A stretch of DNA of 64,000 bases from Streptomyces taklimakanensis (GCF_009709575.1 NZ_WIXO01000001.1:930001-994000); one strand, 5' to 3'. Positions 8,365-18,223 are shown, counted from the first letter of the stretch. Made by a program: numbers and translations. Notes: generated from the letters alone by a model not told the origin.

Positions 8365-9702
8365 TCAGCACCGGTCGAGGAACCGGTCCAGCACCCGGAC
8401 GCCGAACTTCAGGCCGTCCACCGGCACCCGCTCGTCCACGCCGTGGAACATCCCTGCGAAGTCCAGCTCCGGCGGCAGCTTCAGCGGGGCGAAGCCGAAG
8501 CAGCGGATGCCCAGGTCGTCGAAGGACTTGGCGTCGGTGCCCCCGGAGAGCATGTACGGCACGGCGCGGGCGATCGGGTCCTCGGCCCGCAGCGCGACCT
8601 GCATGGCGTCCACCAGGGCGCCGTCGAAGGTGGTCTCCACCGCCTTGTCGGCGTGCACGTCCTCGCGCTTCACGCGCGGGCCCAGGATCCGGTCGAGGTC
8701 GGCCAGGAACTCCTCCTCGTGCCCGGGCAGGAACCGTCCGTCGACGTGGGCGGTGGCCTGGCCGGGGATGACGTTGACCTTGTAGCCCGCGCCGAGCATC
8801 GTCGGGGCGGCGGTGTTGCGCAGGGTCGCCCCGACGAGTTTGGCGATGCCGCCCAGCTTCTCCAGCGTCTCGTCCATGTCCTCGGGGTCCAGTTCGACGC
8901 CGAGGGCGTCGGAGAGCTCGTCGAGGAAGGAACGGACGGTCTTGGTGACCCGCACGGGGAACCGGTGCCGGCCCAGCCGTCCGACGGCCTCGCACAGTTC
9001 GGTGATCGCGTTGTCCGTGTTGGTCATCGAGCCGTGCCCGGCGGTGCCCTCCACCGTCAGCCGCATCCAGTGCATGCCCTTCTCGGCGGTCTCCACCAGG
9101 TACAGGCGCAGCTTCTCGTTGACGGTGAAGGAGAAGCCGCCGACCTCGCCGATCGCCTCCGTCACTCCCTCGAACAGCTCGGGGTGCCGCTCCACCAGGT
9201 AACGGGCCCCATAGGTGCCGCCGGCCTCCTCGTCGGCGAGGAAGGCCAGCACGATGTCGCGCGGGGGTTTGCGGCCGGCGCGCAGCCGGTCGCGGACGAC
9301 CGCCAGCGTCATCGCGTCCATGTCCTTCATGTCCACCGCGCCCCGGCCCCACACGCAGCCGTCGGCGATCTCCCCGGAGAACGGGTGGTGGGTCCAGGCG
9401 TCGGCGTCGGCGGGCACGACGTCGGTGTGGCCGTGGATCAGAAGGGCGGGCCGCGAGGGGTCCTCCCCCTCGATCCGGGCGACGGTCGAGGCCCGACCCG
9501 GATGGGACTCGACGATCCTCGGTTCCAGGCCCACCTCCGCGAGCTTCTCGGCCACGTACTCGGCCGCGGCCCGCTCGCCCGGCCCGGAGTGGTCGCCGTA
9601 GTTGCTGGTGTCGATCCGGATGAGGTCGCGGCACAGGTCCACGACCTCGTCCTCACCCCTGACGGTGTCCGTCCCGGTCGTGGTCGCGCTCGGCTCGCTC
9701 AC
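8365..9702 (-). CDS. M20-family metallopeptidase
   Basis: A 445-residue zinc exopeptidase of the M20 (ArgE/DapE/CPG2-like) type. The metal and catalytic residues are visible: His in LLIHGHTDVV, Asp in GRGAVDMKD, the EE pair in FLADEEAGG, and the final His in MFHGVDERVPVDG. The GTG at 9702 is chosen because a GGAGGAGG ribosome site lies 6 bases upstream; an in-frame upstream extension lacks one. It probably acts as a cytoplasmic dipeptidase or acyl-amino-acid hydrolase; the exact substrate is not determinable. Confidence 0.88.
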   Translation of the reverse strand: MSEPSATTTGTDTVRGEDEVVDLCRDLIRIDTSNYGDHSGPGERAAAEYVAEKLAEVGLEPRIVESHPGRASTVARIEGEDPSRPALLIHGHTDVVPADADAWTHHPFSGEIADGCVWGRGAVDMKDMDAMTLAVVRDRLRAGRKPPRDIVLAFLADEEAGGTYGARYLVERHPELFEGVTEAIGEVGGFSFTVNEKLRLYLVETAEKGMHWMRLTVEGTAGHGSMTNTDNAITELCEAVGRLGRHRFPVRVTKTVRSFLDELSDALGVELDPEDMDETLEKLGGIAKLVGATLRNTAAPTMLGAGYKVNVIPGQATAHVDGRFLPGHEEEFLADLDRILGPRVKREDVHADKAVETTFDGALVDAMQVALRAEDPIARAVPYMLSGGTDAKSFDDLGIRCFGFAPLKLPPELDFAGMFHGVDERVPVDGLKFGVRVLDRFLDRC

Positions 9703-9873
9703 ACTGCCTCCTCCTGTTGCGGGGTCCGGCCCCATCCTCCCGCTTCCGGTCCTCGCCGCACAGGACCGGGCACGGTACGGGGCCGGGGCCGGGCGGGGCG
9801 GGGGTGATCGCCCCGGTCCGTTCCAGTGCTATGGTTTACACGTCGCGACCGCAGCGGTCGGCGGCCTTCACCT

Positions 9874-9958
9874 GTCCGGGTGGCGGAATGGCAGACGCGC
9901 TAGCTTGAGGTGCTAGTGCCCTTTATCGGGCGTGGGGGTTCAAGTCCCCCTCCGGACA
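9874..9958 (+). tRNA. tRNA-Leu (anticodon GAG)
   Basis: A class II tRNA with a long variable arm. The acceptor stem GTCCGGG pairs with TCCGGAC, the anticodon stem CTAGC/GCTAG encloses TTGAGGT (anticodon GAG), and the T arm has GGTTCAAGTCC. The discriminator is A at 9958, and CCA is not fully encoded. A perfect GACCGC-A-GCGGTC repeat lies at 9846-9858 upstream, with a TATGGT -10-like hexamer at about 9831. Confidence 0.97.
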
Positions 9959-10029
9959 CCGACACGACATCCCCCGTGGGTCTCCCCGGGGGATGTCGCT
10001 TTCGCGGGGGCACGCCCCGGAGCCGGCCG

Positions 10030-11685
10030 TCAGCCCACGGCCTCCGCCGCCGCGCGCCCGGCGGTGCGGCCCGAGAACAGACAGCCGCCCAGGAAGGTGC
10101 CCTCCAGGGAGCGGTAGCCGTGCATGCCACCGCCGCCGAACCCGGCGGCCTCCCCGACCGCGTAGACGCCGGGCAGCGGCTCGCCGCCGTCGGTGAGGAC
10201 GCGGGCGGACAGATCGGTCTCCAGGCCGCCGAGGGTCTTGCGGGTGAGGATGTTCAGGCGCACGGCGATCAGCGGGCCCGCACCGGGGTCCAGCAGGCGG
10301 TGCGGCGGGGCGACCCGGATCAGCTTGTCGCCCAGATAGGCGCGGGCGCCGCGGACGGCGGTGATCTGGAGGTCCTTGGTGAAGGGATGGGCGACCTCGC
10401 GGTCGCGGGCGACGATCTCGTCCCGCAGGGCGTCCTCCTCGATCAGGTCCCGACCGGTGAGGGCGTTCATGCCGCGCACCAGGTCGGACAGGTCGCGCTC
10501 GACGACGAAGTCGACGCCCTTCTCCAGGAAGGCGCGCACCGGCCCGGGGGCGCCGGAGCGTGCGCGGCCGAGGACCCGGCGAACGCTGCGGCCGGTGAGG
10601 TCGGGGTTCTGTTCGGAGCCGGAGAGCGCGAACTCCTTCTCGACGATCCTCCGGGTGAGGACGAACCAGGTGTACTCGTGGCCGGTGCGCATGATGTGTT
10701 CGAGGGTGCCGAGGGTGTCGAAGCCGGGGAAGAACGGCACCGGCAGCCGCTTCCCGGTGGCGTCGAGCCACAGCGAGGAGGGGCCGGGCAGGATGCGGAT
10801 GCCGTGCCGGTCCCAGACGGGGTTCCAGTTCTCGATGCCCTCGGTGTAGTGCCACATCCGGTCGCTGTTGACGATCCGGCCGCCGGCCCGCTCCGTGACG
10901 CCGAGCATCGCGCCGTCGACGTGGGCGGGGACGCCGGAGAGCATCCGCCCGGGCGGGGTGCCCAGTCGCTTCGGCCAGTTGGCGCGGACCAGGTCGTGGT
11001 TGCCGCCGATGCCGCCGGAGGCGACGATCACGGCCTGGGCGCGCAGTTCGAAGCCGCCGACCGCCTCGCGGCCGCTCGCGGTGCCGCGCGCGGCACCGCT
11101 GGGGGCCAGCACCTCGCCGGCGACGGTGTCCACGGCGCCCGCGCTGCGGGTCAGGGAGGTGACGCGGTGCCGGAACCGCAACTCCACCAGCCCGTTCTCG
11201 ACCCCCTGCCGCACGCGCCGCTCGAAGGGTTCGACCACGCCCGGCCCGGTGCCCCAGGTGATGTGGAAGCGCGGCACGGAGTTGCCGTGGCCGGTCGCGC
11301 CGTGGCCGCCGCGCTCGGCCCAGCCGACGACGGGGAACAGCCGCAGGCCCTGGGCGTGCAACCAGGCCCGCTTCTCGCCGGCGGCGAAGTCGACGTACGC
11401 CTCGGCCCAGCGGCGCGGCCAGCGGTCCTCGGCCCGGTCGAAGCCGGCCGTACCGAGCCAGTCCTGCCAGGCCAGCTCACGGCTGTCGTGGACGCGCAGC
11501 CGGCGCTGCTCCGGCGAGTCCACGAGGAACAGTCCGCCGAAGGACCAGTGCGCCTGGCCGCCGAGCGACGCCTCGGGCTCCTGGTCGAGCAGGATCACCC
11601 TGCGCCCGGCGTCGGCCAACTCGGCGGTGGCCGCGAGCCCGGCCAGTCCCGCTCCGATCACGATCACGTCGGCGTCGTACGCCAT
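10030..11685 (-). CDS. FAD-binding dehydrogenase (3-ketosteroid dehydrogenase-like)
   Basis: A 551-residue flavoprotein of the fumarate reductase/3-ketosteroid dehydrogenase superfamily. An N-terminal Rossmann motif VIGAGLAGLAATAELADAG is followed by the ligand loop GGQAHWSFGG, an internal AVIVASGGIGGNHD and a C-terminal FAD motif (GVYAVGEAAGFGGGGMHGYRS). Many actinobacterial members are annotated only as FAD-binding dehydrogenase, and a steroid substrate is not implied. The ATG at 11685 is chosen because the Rossmann fold begins six residues later. Confidence 0.85.
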   Translation of the reverse strand: MAYDADVIVIGAGLAGLAATAELADAGRRVILLDQEPEASLGGQAHWSFGGLFLVDSPEQRRLRVHDSRELAWQDWLGTAGFDRAEDRWPRRWAEAYVDFAAGEKRAWLHAQGLRLFPVVGWAERGGHGATGHGNSVPRFHITWGTGPGVVEPFERRVRQGVENGLVELRFRHRVTSLTRSAGAVDTVAGEVLAPSGAARGTASGREAVGGFELRAQAVIVASGGIGGNHDLVRANWPKRLGTPPGRMLSGVPAHVDGAMLGVTERAGGRIVNSDRMWHYTEGIENWNPVWDRHGIRILPGPSSLWLDATGKRLPVPFFPGFDTLGTLEHIMRTGHEYTWFVLTRRIVEKEFALSGSEQNPDLTGRSVRRVLGRARSGAPGPVRAFLEKGVDFVVERDLSDLVRGMNALTGRDLIEEDALRDEIVARDREVAHPFTKDLQITAVRGARAYLGDKLIRVAPPHRLLDPGAGPLIAVRLNILTRKTLGGLETDLSARVLTDGGEPLPGVYAVGEAAGFGGGGMHGYRSLEGTFLGGCLFSGRTAGRAAAEAVG

Positions 11686-11919
11686 CGGCCCACCCGTTCC
11701 CCGGTCCGTCCCCACTGGTGAACCGGAGGGTAACCCCCGGCTCCCGGTGCGCGGCACCCCTCGCGGAGTTCCCGCCGGCCGGACGACCGACGGGACGGCG
11801 GGCGGGGACGCGGACGAACCACCGGAATCGACGCGGCGCCCGACGGCCGGGGCGCCACCGACGGCCGCGGGAGTGGCGCCGGAGGCGCGGGGGCACCGGG
11901 CGCGTCTAGGGTCGAGAGC

Positions 11920-12318
11920 ATGATCGACGGTTTCCGGACGACGGCGCGGCTGTGGTGGACGCCCAAGCGGTTGCGGGCCGAGGGCGAGACCCCGGACTAC
12001 CGCTTCTCCCTGGCCAACGAGCGGACGTTCCTGGCGTGGATCCGCACCTCGCTGGCGCTGGTCGCCGGCGGGTTGGCCGTGGACCAGTTCCTGACCGGGA
12101 TGCGGGCCGGGGCACGGGTGGCGATCGCGGTGGTGCTGTTGGCGGGGGGAGCGCTGTGCGCGGTGCGGGCGGTGAACCACTGGCTGCGCACCGAGCGGGC
12201 GATGCGGCGCGGCGAGGACCTGCCGCTGTCGCGCTTCCCGGTGTTGCTGGCGCTGGGGACGGCGCTGGCCGCGCTGTTGGTGGGGGCCGGGGTGCTGGTG
12301 GGCGGGTTCGGTCGGTGA
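11920..12318 (+). CDS. YidH/DUF202-family membrane protein
   Basis: A 132-residue protein with the DUF202 signature RFSLANERTFLAWIRTSLAL (about 28-47) and three predicted membrane helices (about 40-60, 68-88, 108-128). The function of the family is unknown. It overlaps the next DUF202 gene by 4 bp (GTGA); that gene in turn overlaps gluconokinase in the same way, so the three form one coupled unit. Confidence 0.85.
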   Translation: MIDGFRTTARLWWTPKRLRAEGETPDYRFSLANERTFLAWIRTSLALVAGGLAVDQFLTGMRAGARVAIAVVLLAGGALCAVRAVNHWLRTERAMRRGEDLPLSRFPVLLALGTALAALLVGAGVLVGGFGR

Positions 12319-12692
12319 GCCGGGCGCGGCCGGGATCGCCGGAGGTGGACGGCGGCGCGGCGGGGGGCGGCCCGCCGGGCGGTGTCGCCGCCGTGCGCGA
12401 TCCGGCCGCGCAGCCCGAGCGCACCCGGCTGGCGTGGCGGCGCACGGTGCTGGCCTTCGCCGTGGTGACGGTCCTGGCGGTCCGCCACGCGGCGCACGGC
12501 TCGGGGGCCTCGGCGTGGTGGGCGGCCGTGGCGGCGGCGGCCGCGTGGGTGGGGCTGGTGGCCGTGGCGGCCCGTCGGGTCCGGGCGCTGACCGACCCCC
12601 GTCCGACACCGCTGGGCGTTTCCGGGGCACTGTTCGCGGTCATCTGTACGCTGGCGGTGCCGATCTCTGGAGTGGTGGTGTTGTTGTGGTGA
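12315..12692 (+). CDS. Second DUF202-family membrane protein
   Basis: A 125-residue protein. A Gly/Pro-rich N-terminus leads to ERTRLAWRRTVLAF, a DUF202 core, and three membrane segments. It pairs with the preceding YidH-like gene, and the two products may form one membrane complex (inference). The start is the GTG in the GTGA overlap. The stop overlaps the gluconokinase GTG. Confidence 0.8.
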   Translation: MSRARPGSPEVDGGAAGGGPPGGVAAVRDPAAQPERTRLAWRRTVLAFAVVTVLAVRHAAHGSGASAWWAAVAAAAAWVGLVAVAARRVRALTDPRPTPLGVSGALFAVICTLAVPISGVVVLLW

Positions 12693-13183
12693 GCCCGCTC
12701 GTCGTGGTGATGGGTGTGTCCGGTTCCGGCAAGACGACGGTGGGCACGGCCCTGGCCGAGTCGCTGGGCGTGCCGTACGCGGACGCCGACGACTTCCACC
12801 CGCCCTCGAACGTGGAGAAGATGACCTCGGGCGTGCCGTTGACCGACGAGGACCGTCGGCCCTGGCTGGACGCGATCGCCGCGTGGCTGCGGGAACGGGG
12901 CGGGCGCGGCGGCGTGGTGACCTGTTCCGCCCTCAAGCGGCGCTACCGCGACCGGCTCCGCGAGGCCGCTCCGGAACTGTTCTTCGTCCACCTGAACGGT
13001 TCCGCGGAGTTGATCGCCTCCCGCATGTCGGCGCGCAAGGGCCACTTCATGCCGCCGGAACTGCTGAAGTCCCAGATCGACACGTTGGAGGCCCTGGAGG
13101 AGGACGAGGCGGGCGCCGTCGTCCCCATCGACGGGACGGTCGAGGAGACCGTCGCCCTGGCCCGCGAGTCCCTGCCCCGCTGA
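12689..13183 (+). CDS. gntK: Gluconokinase
   Basis: A 164-residue kinase. A Walker A motif MGVSGSGKTTVG lies at the N-terminus, followed by DADDFHPPSNVEKM and GVPLTDEDRRPWLD, then CSALKRRYRDRLR and ARKGHFMPPELLKSQ, all hallmarks of the GntK/IdnK family. It phosphorylates D-gluconate to 6-phosphogluconate for the pentose phosphate pathway. The length is typical. The GTG at 12689 overlaps the upstream stop; a second GTG lies one codon earlier. Confidence 0.92.
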   Translation: MSPLVVVMGVSGSGKTTVGTALAESLGVPYADADDFHPPSNVEKMTSGVPLTDEDRRPWLDAIAAWLRERGGRGGVVTCSALKRRYRDRLREAAPELFFVHLNGSAELIASRMSARKGHFMPPELLKSQIDTLEALEEDEAGAVVPIDGTVEETVALARESLPR

Positions 13184-13265
13184 GACGCCTCCCCGGCACC
13201 TCGCCGCGTCTTCCGCACCCCGGCGCCCCGTCCTCCGCGGTCCCGGCGGGACGGGGCACCGGGCC

Positions 13266-13284
13266 GGACGGGGACGCCCCGTCC
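13266..13284 (+). terminator. Terminator after gluconokinase
   Basis: GGACGGGG-ACG-CCCCGTCC, an 8-bp perfect stem, preceded at 13226-13257 by another GCCCCGTC/GACGGGGC hairpin. Confidence 0.6.
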
Positions 13285-13315
13285 CGAGGGTCTCCCGCAC
13301 CCCGCCTCTGGACTC

Positions 13316-13335
13316 CATACCGACTGGTCGGCATC
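13316..13335. promoter_or_regulatory. TetR-type operator candidate, class 1
   Basis: CATACCGACTGGTCGGCATC is a near palindrome (TACCGAC-TG-GTCGGCA) 46 bp before the phosphotransferase/acyl-CoA dehydrogenase pair. The ATACCGAC core recurs at 28786-28803, 38266-38284 and 48161-48173, each time in front of oxidoreductase or acyl-CoA genes. Confidence 0.6.
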
Positions 13336-13380
13336 ATGGCTCGGTACCGTACGACACCCTCTCCCGCGAGGAGCCTTCCG

Positions 13381-14403
13381 ATGACCGAGCACCACCCACC
13401 GGGCCTCGATCCCGCGCGGCTGCGCGCGTACCTGGACCGCGAGCGTCCCGAACTCGTCCGGGGGCCCCTGAGCGCGGAGCTGATCGAGGGCGGCCGGTCG
13501 AACCTGACGTACCAGGTGACCGACGGCACCTCCCGGTGGGTCGTGCGGCGCCCGCCGCTGGGCCACGTCCTGGCCACCGCCCACGACATGGCCCGCGAGC
13601 ACCGGGTGATCGACGCGCTGGGCCCCACCGACGTGCCCGTGCCCGACGCGGTGCTGCTGTGCGAGGACGAGTCCGTCCTCGGGGCGCCCTTCTACGTGAT
13701 GGAGTACGTGGAGGGCACCCCGTACCGCACCGCCGAGCAGCTCGCCCCGCTCGGCCCGGAACGCACCCGCGCACTGGTGCTCGGCCTGGCGGACACCCTG
13801 GTGACGCTGCACTCGGTCGACCCGGCCGCCGTCGGCCTGGGCGACTTCGGACGCCCCCAGGGCTTCCTGGAGCGACAACTGCGGCGCTGGGGCAAGCAGC
13901 TGGACGCCTCCCGCAACCGCGACCTGCCCGGCATCGACGAACTGCACGCCACCCTCGGCGGCCGACTGCCCCACTCCCCCGCGCCCACGATCGTCCACGG
14001 CGACTACCGGCTGGACAACGTGCTGGTCGGCGCGGACGACCGGATCGCCGCCGTCCTCGACTGGGAGATGTCCACGCTCGGCGACCCGCTGACCGACCTC
14101 GGCCTGCTGGTGATGTACAGCAGCCAGCGGCACATCCCCGGCGCGCCCATCGCCACCACCCGCGAGGCCCCCGGCCACCCCGACGCGCGCGAACTGATCG
14201 AGCGGTACGCGACACTGTCGGGCCGCGACGTCTCCGACATCGCCTGGTACACGGCGTTCGCCTACTTCAAGCTCGCCGTGATCCTGGAGGGCATCCACTA
14301 CCGCTACACCCTCGGACGGACCGTCGGCGCGGGCTTCGACCGCATCGGCGGCCTCGTACCCCTCTTCGTCGACAGCGGCCTCACCACCCTTCAGGAGGGC
14401 TGA
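13381..14403 (+). CDS. ACAD10-type phosphotransferase (aminoglycoside phosphotransferase fold)
   Basis: A 340-residue kinase-fold protein. A nucleotide loop EGGRSNLTYQV, the catalytic loop IVHGDYRLDNVLV (about 205) and the DWE metal motif in AVLDWEMSTLGDP are present. This subgroup sits beside acyl-CoA dehydrogenases in bacteria and is fused to one in mammalian ACAD10/11, where the kinase domain acts on 4-hydroxyacyl-CoA. The 6-bp gap to the next gene and the GAGGAG ribosome site support a two-gene operon for hydroxy-fatty-acid use (inference). Confidence 0.85.
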   Translation: MTEHHPPGLDPARLRAYLDRERPELVRGPLSAELIEGGRSNLTYQVTDGTSRWVVRRPPLGHVLATAHDMAREHRVIDALGPTDVPVPDAVLLCEDESVLGAPFYVMEYVEGTPYRTAEQLAPLGPERTRALVLGLADTLVTLHSVDPAAVGLGDFGRPQGFLERQLRRWGKQLDASRNRDLPGIDELHATLGGRLPHSPAPTIVHGDYRLDNVLVGADDRIAAVLDWEMSTLGDPLTDLGLLVMYSSQRHIPGAPIATTREAPGHPDARELIERYATLSGRDVSDIAWYTAFAYFKLAVILEGIHYRYTLGRTVGAGFDRIGGLVPLFVDSGLTTLQEG

Positions 14404-14409
14404 CCCACC

Positions 14410-15636
<1,227 letters not shown>

Positions 15637-15662
15637 GTCCCACGCCCGGAGGGCGCGCGAAA

Positions 15663-15703
15663 GGTGTCAGGACTCCACTCCTTGGGAGCGGAGCCCTGAC
15701 ACC
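15663..15703 (+). terminator. Terminator after the acyl-CoA dehydrogenase
   Basis: An inverted repeat with outer arms GGTGTCAGG/CCTGACACC and inner arms CTCC/GGAG. It may also serve the convergent nucleotidyltransferase gene. Confidence 0.7.
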
Positions 15704-15738
15704 GGGAGCGAGATGCCCGCCCGACAGGGCAGGCGCTG

Positions 15739-16551
15739 TCACCCGGCGCGGTTCCTCAGCGCGGCGGTGGTCTCCCCGACCAGCGCCCGCGCCTCGGCCA
15801 CCGTCGCCGCCAGCGACTCCGGGGTCTCGCCGGGCGCCCCCAGCAGGCGGCGGACCCGCGGGCCGAAGCCGGCCGGCGCGGCCGGCAGTGTCTCGGCGAC
15901 GGCCAGCGCGCCCTTCTCGTTGAGGCACCAGCGTCGGTCCTCGGCGAACACCGCCTGCACCAGCACACCGACCGCGCGGGACAGGCAGAGCGAGACGTAG
16001 AGCGTGTCCGCCCCTGCCGCGCCCTTCGCCGCGGCGTCGACCAGGAACTCCGCCTCCCAGGCTGCCGCGGTCAGCGCCTCCCGCAAGGACTCGGGGTAGA
16101 CCGCGGTCCTGCGCCGAAGGCCCGTCAACGCTCCGGACGGATCGGCCAGTACCCGGCCGAGCGCCACCTCGCCCGCGTAGCACGGCGACCAGAATCCGAG
16201 TGGATGCCCGGCCTGTACGCCCACCTCGTACCGGCCCTCCCGGCAGTCCGCCCACACCCGCTCGACCCGGTCCAGGTCCCGCAGGATCCAGTCCACCGCC
16301 ACACCGTCCACCCGCAGCCACGCACCACCGTTCACCCAGGGCCCCCAGCCGCCCGGACCGGCCACCTCCACCCCGGGACCGGCCAGCGCGCGCAACGCGG
16401 CGAGATCCAGATCGCCCCGGTAGTAGACGCCGAGGTCCCAGTCCGATCCGGGCCGGTGCTCGCCGCGCGCCCGGCTGCCGCCGAGCATCACTCCGACCAC
16501 GCCCGGCACCTCGGCCAGGCGGCCGGCCATGTCCTCGATGATCCTCCACAT
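15739..16551 (-). CDS. Nucleotidyltransferase-domain protein
   Basis: A 270-residue protein. The N-terminus has the Pol-beta-type nucleotidyltransferase motif VMLGGSRARGEHRPGSDWDLGVYY (GS plus DxD), as in MNT and kanamycin-type transferases, and a helical C-terminal domain (about 150-265). The substrate is unknown, and it could modify a small molecule or an RNA. The ATG at 16551 (MWRIIEDM) is preferred; upstream in-frame sequence is Arg-rich and non-coding in character. Confidence 0.8.
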   Translation of the reverse strand: MWRIIEDMAGRLAEVPGVVGVMLGGSRARGEHRPGSDWDLGVYYRGDLDLAALRALAGPGVEVAGPGGWGPWVNGGAWLRVDGVAVDWILRDLDRVERVWADCREGRYEVGVQAGHPLGFWSPCYAGEVALGRVLADPSGALTGLRRRTAVYPESLREALTAAAWEAEFLVDAAAKGAAGADTLYVSLCLSRAVGVLVQAVFAEDRRWCLNEKGALAVAETLPAAPAGFGPRVRRLLGAPGETPESLAATVAEARALVGETTAALRNRAG

Positions 16552-16634
16552 GGAGCGAGTCTGGCAGCCGGCGACGTGCCGGGCCTGCGGATGACGCTCC
16601 TCACGTGGCCGGTGTCTCCTGCCGGGCTCCGCCC

Positions 16635-16672
16635 TTGACCTCGATCTCGCTTGAAGTAAGACACTCAAGCGC
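16635..16672 (+). promoter_or_regulatory. Promoter with internal inverted repeat, near-leaderless
   Basis: TTGACC (16635-16640), a 17-bp spacer and TAAGAC (16658-16663) give a good promoter whose start would fall within a few bases of the ATG at 16673. The repeat CGCTTGA-N10-TCAAGCG (16648-16671) covers the -10 and start site, so a bound regulator would block or remodel it. A palindrome across the spacer/-10 also suits a MerR-type activator. Confidence 0.5.
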
Positions 16673-17074
16673 ATGGACACCACGAGCAGCGGCACCGTTC
16701 TCTTCCGCAACACCATGCGCATCGCCGACGGCCACCTCGACGGCTTCCGCCGCGCCATCGCGCAGGCGGTGGCATTCGCCCAGGAGCACGGACCCCAGCT
16801 CATGGTCGAGGTCTTCATCGACGAGGAACGGATGCCGGCGCACAGCTTCCAGCTCTACCGCGACTCGGACGCCGTCCGCACCCACTGGCGGCTGTCGGAC
16901 CCGTACATCCGCGAGGTGATGGAGCACTGCACCGTGCAGCACTTCGAGGTGTTCGGCGAACCGGACCACGACATCGTCGCCGCCCTCAAGACCCCCGGCG
17001 GCGAGTCCTTCCCCTTCACCGTCTCGCCCCGCCTCGCCGGCTTCAACCGCCTTGCGGAGTCCGGGCGGGGGTGA
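16673..17074 (+). CDS. Hypothetical protein, ABM-like fold
   Basis: A 133-residue protein with no named family recognised. The pattern (GTVLFRNTMRIADGHLDGFRRAI, later SFQLYRDSDAVRTHWRLSDP and FEVFGEP) resembles dimeric alpha/beta-barrel antibiotic-monooxygenase (YgiN-like) proteins. No Shine-Dalgarno sequence is visible and the promoter abuts the ATG. The function is unknown. Confidence 0.65.
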   Translation: MDTTSSGTVLFRNTMRIADGHLDGFRRAIAQAVAFAQEHGPQLMVEVFIDEERMPAHSFQLYRDSDAVRTHWRLSDPYIREVMEHCTVQHFEVFGEPDHDIVAALKTPGGESFPFTVSPRLAGFNRLAESGRG

Positions 17075-17147
17075 GGCACCCGCTGAGACGGTCGGTACCG
17101 TGCCGCCCGGCAGCGTCACACCGACCGGCGCCGGAAAACCGTCGGTT

Positions 17148-17726
17148 TCACGGTCGGCGTGGGCTGAGGCGCACAAAGGGCAGTCGCCGTCCGACCGCAC
17201 GGTGGTCCTCCGGTGCGCCGTCGGCGGAGAAGCCCATGACACGCACGAGTCTGCGTGCGGCCCGGGGGCGGCCGGATGCGTAGCGGGCCATGAAGTCGCC
17301 GCCTTCCTCCCCGTCGAGCGGGTGTGCGGTGACGGGGAGGGTGCGCAGGCCGACCTGGGTATCGGCCCCGGGTGTGGCGAGGAGGTTCCGGTACCAGGCG
17401 GCTTTGGGGCCGAAGCCGGAGCAGACCGCATAGCTGCCGTCGGTCCAGTCGTGTTCGATGACCTCGATGACGACCTGACGGTGCTTGCCCGGGATGCGTC
17501 CGGTGTGGTTCAACAGCAGCAGTCGGCCGCCGAAGACCCACCCCAGGCGCAGTCGGTAGAGGTGGATGGGGGCCCGGAACAGCAGGCGGCGGATGCCGGT
17601 GGGCGGGGTGGGGAACTGCAGGTTTCCGGCGAAGCGCTTGACCTTGCGGGAGTACTGCAGGTCGTTGCCCCGCTCGGTGGCGCCGGCCACGCGATCGCAG
17701 AAAATGAGCGTGCCGTCCAGCGGCAT
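17148..17726 (-). CDS. Deazaflavin-dependent nitroreductase joined to a transposase fragment
   Basis: From about 17609 to the stop at 17148, 153 codons match the F420 (deazaflavin)-dependent nitroreductase/Ddn family: RLLFRAPIHLYRLRLG, LLLLNHTGRIPGKHRQVVIEVI, and AAWYRNLLATPGADTQVGLRTLPV. Upstream the same frame reads into an IS5-type transposase (CDRVAGATERGNDLQYSRKVKRFAGNLQF), so the native start codon is gone. The first usable ATG is at 17726 inside the transposase remnant. The coordinates give the chimeric frame. Whether it is translated is unknown; the domain itself looks intact. Confidence 0.6.
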   Translation of the reverse strand: MPLDGTLIFCDRVAGATERGNDLQYSRKVKRFAGNLQFPTPPTGIRRLLFRAPIHLYRLRLGWVFGGRLLLLNHTGRIPGKHRQVVIEVIEHDWTDGSYAVCSGFGPKAAWYRNLLATPGADTQVGLRTLPVTAHPLDGEEGGDFMARYASGRPRAARRLVRVMGFSADGAPEDHRAVGRRLPFVRLSPRRP

Positions 17727-18066
17727 ATGGCTCAGACCCCGCTCGCGGCAGCGCTCCAGCACCTGGTGCAGGTCCGGTGCCTCCTCGGCAAGGACGTCGA
17801 TGTCCTCGTGGAGGTACTCCTCCGGCCTTCGGCCGGGTGGTGCCCCAGTAGCCGGTGGCCTGGGAGACCCCGGCGTCGCGAGCCAGGCGGTGCACGCAGG
17901 TGCGGTGGCGGAACCAGCGCAGCACCTTCCGCCGCCTGCCGGAACGGGCCCAGCGCCCGCGCTCCGCGCGGAGTGCCGATGCGCCGCCGGCGGGCGGCCG
18001 GCAGGCGGGCGAGGAAGACCACCACCGGGCAGGGGCGTCGAGCACGGCAGGACAGGGGACCAACGT
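17616..18066 (-). pseudogene. IS5-family transposase remnant
   Basis: Pieces of an IS5-type transposase N-terminus are readable: VLRWFRHRTCVHRLARDAGVSQATGY in one frame, then YLHEDIDVLAEEAPDLHQVLERC and DGTLIFCDRVAG in another. A stretch of about 31 extra bases near 17822-17852, which includes a CGGCC-TT-GGCCG type palindrome, breaks the frame between TGY and YLHED. The DDE catalytic region is absent because the element ends at NLQF, where the nitroreductase gene begins. Confidence 0.75.
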
Positions 18067-18067
18067 G

Positions 18068-18125
18068 AAGCCTCTGGTGTCGCAGGACGATCTTGTGAGA
18101 GAGGGGACCGTCCTACCAGAGGCTT
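18068..18125. repeat. Inverted repeat at the IS remnant end
   Basis: AAGCCTCTGGT (18068-18078) and its exact complement ACCAGAGGCTT (18115-18125), with an inner 8/9 repeat (18084-18092 against 18106-18114), form a large stem just upstream of the transposase remnant. Confidence 0.6.
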
Positions 18126-18223
18126 TACGTCTGCCCGCCACCGGGGCAGAACCATCCGGTCCACCCCGATACCGAAACTTCGCCCGGCTTCGCGCAGACC
18201 GTTTCGCTGAGAAAATCCCACTG
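18085..18223 (+). repeat. Direct repeat copy A (IS-end-like)
   Basis: About 139 bp that aligns with 19298-19432 in the same orientation, at roughly 80-85 percent identity by eye (shared blocks: GGACGATC, TGTGAGAGA, ACCGTCCT, CCACCGGGGCAGAACCA, GGTCCACCCCGA, GCAGACC). The two copies bracket the secreted-repeat gene. Confidence 0.75.
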
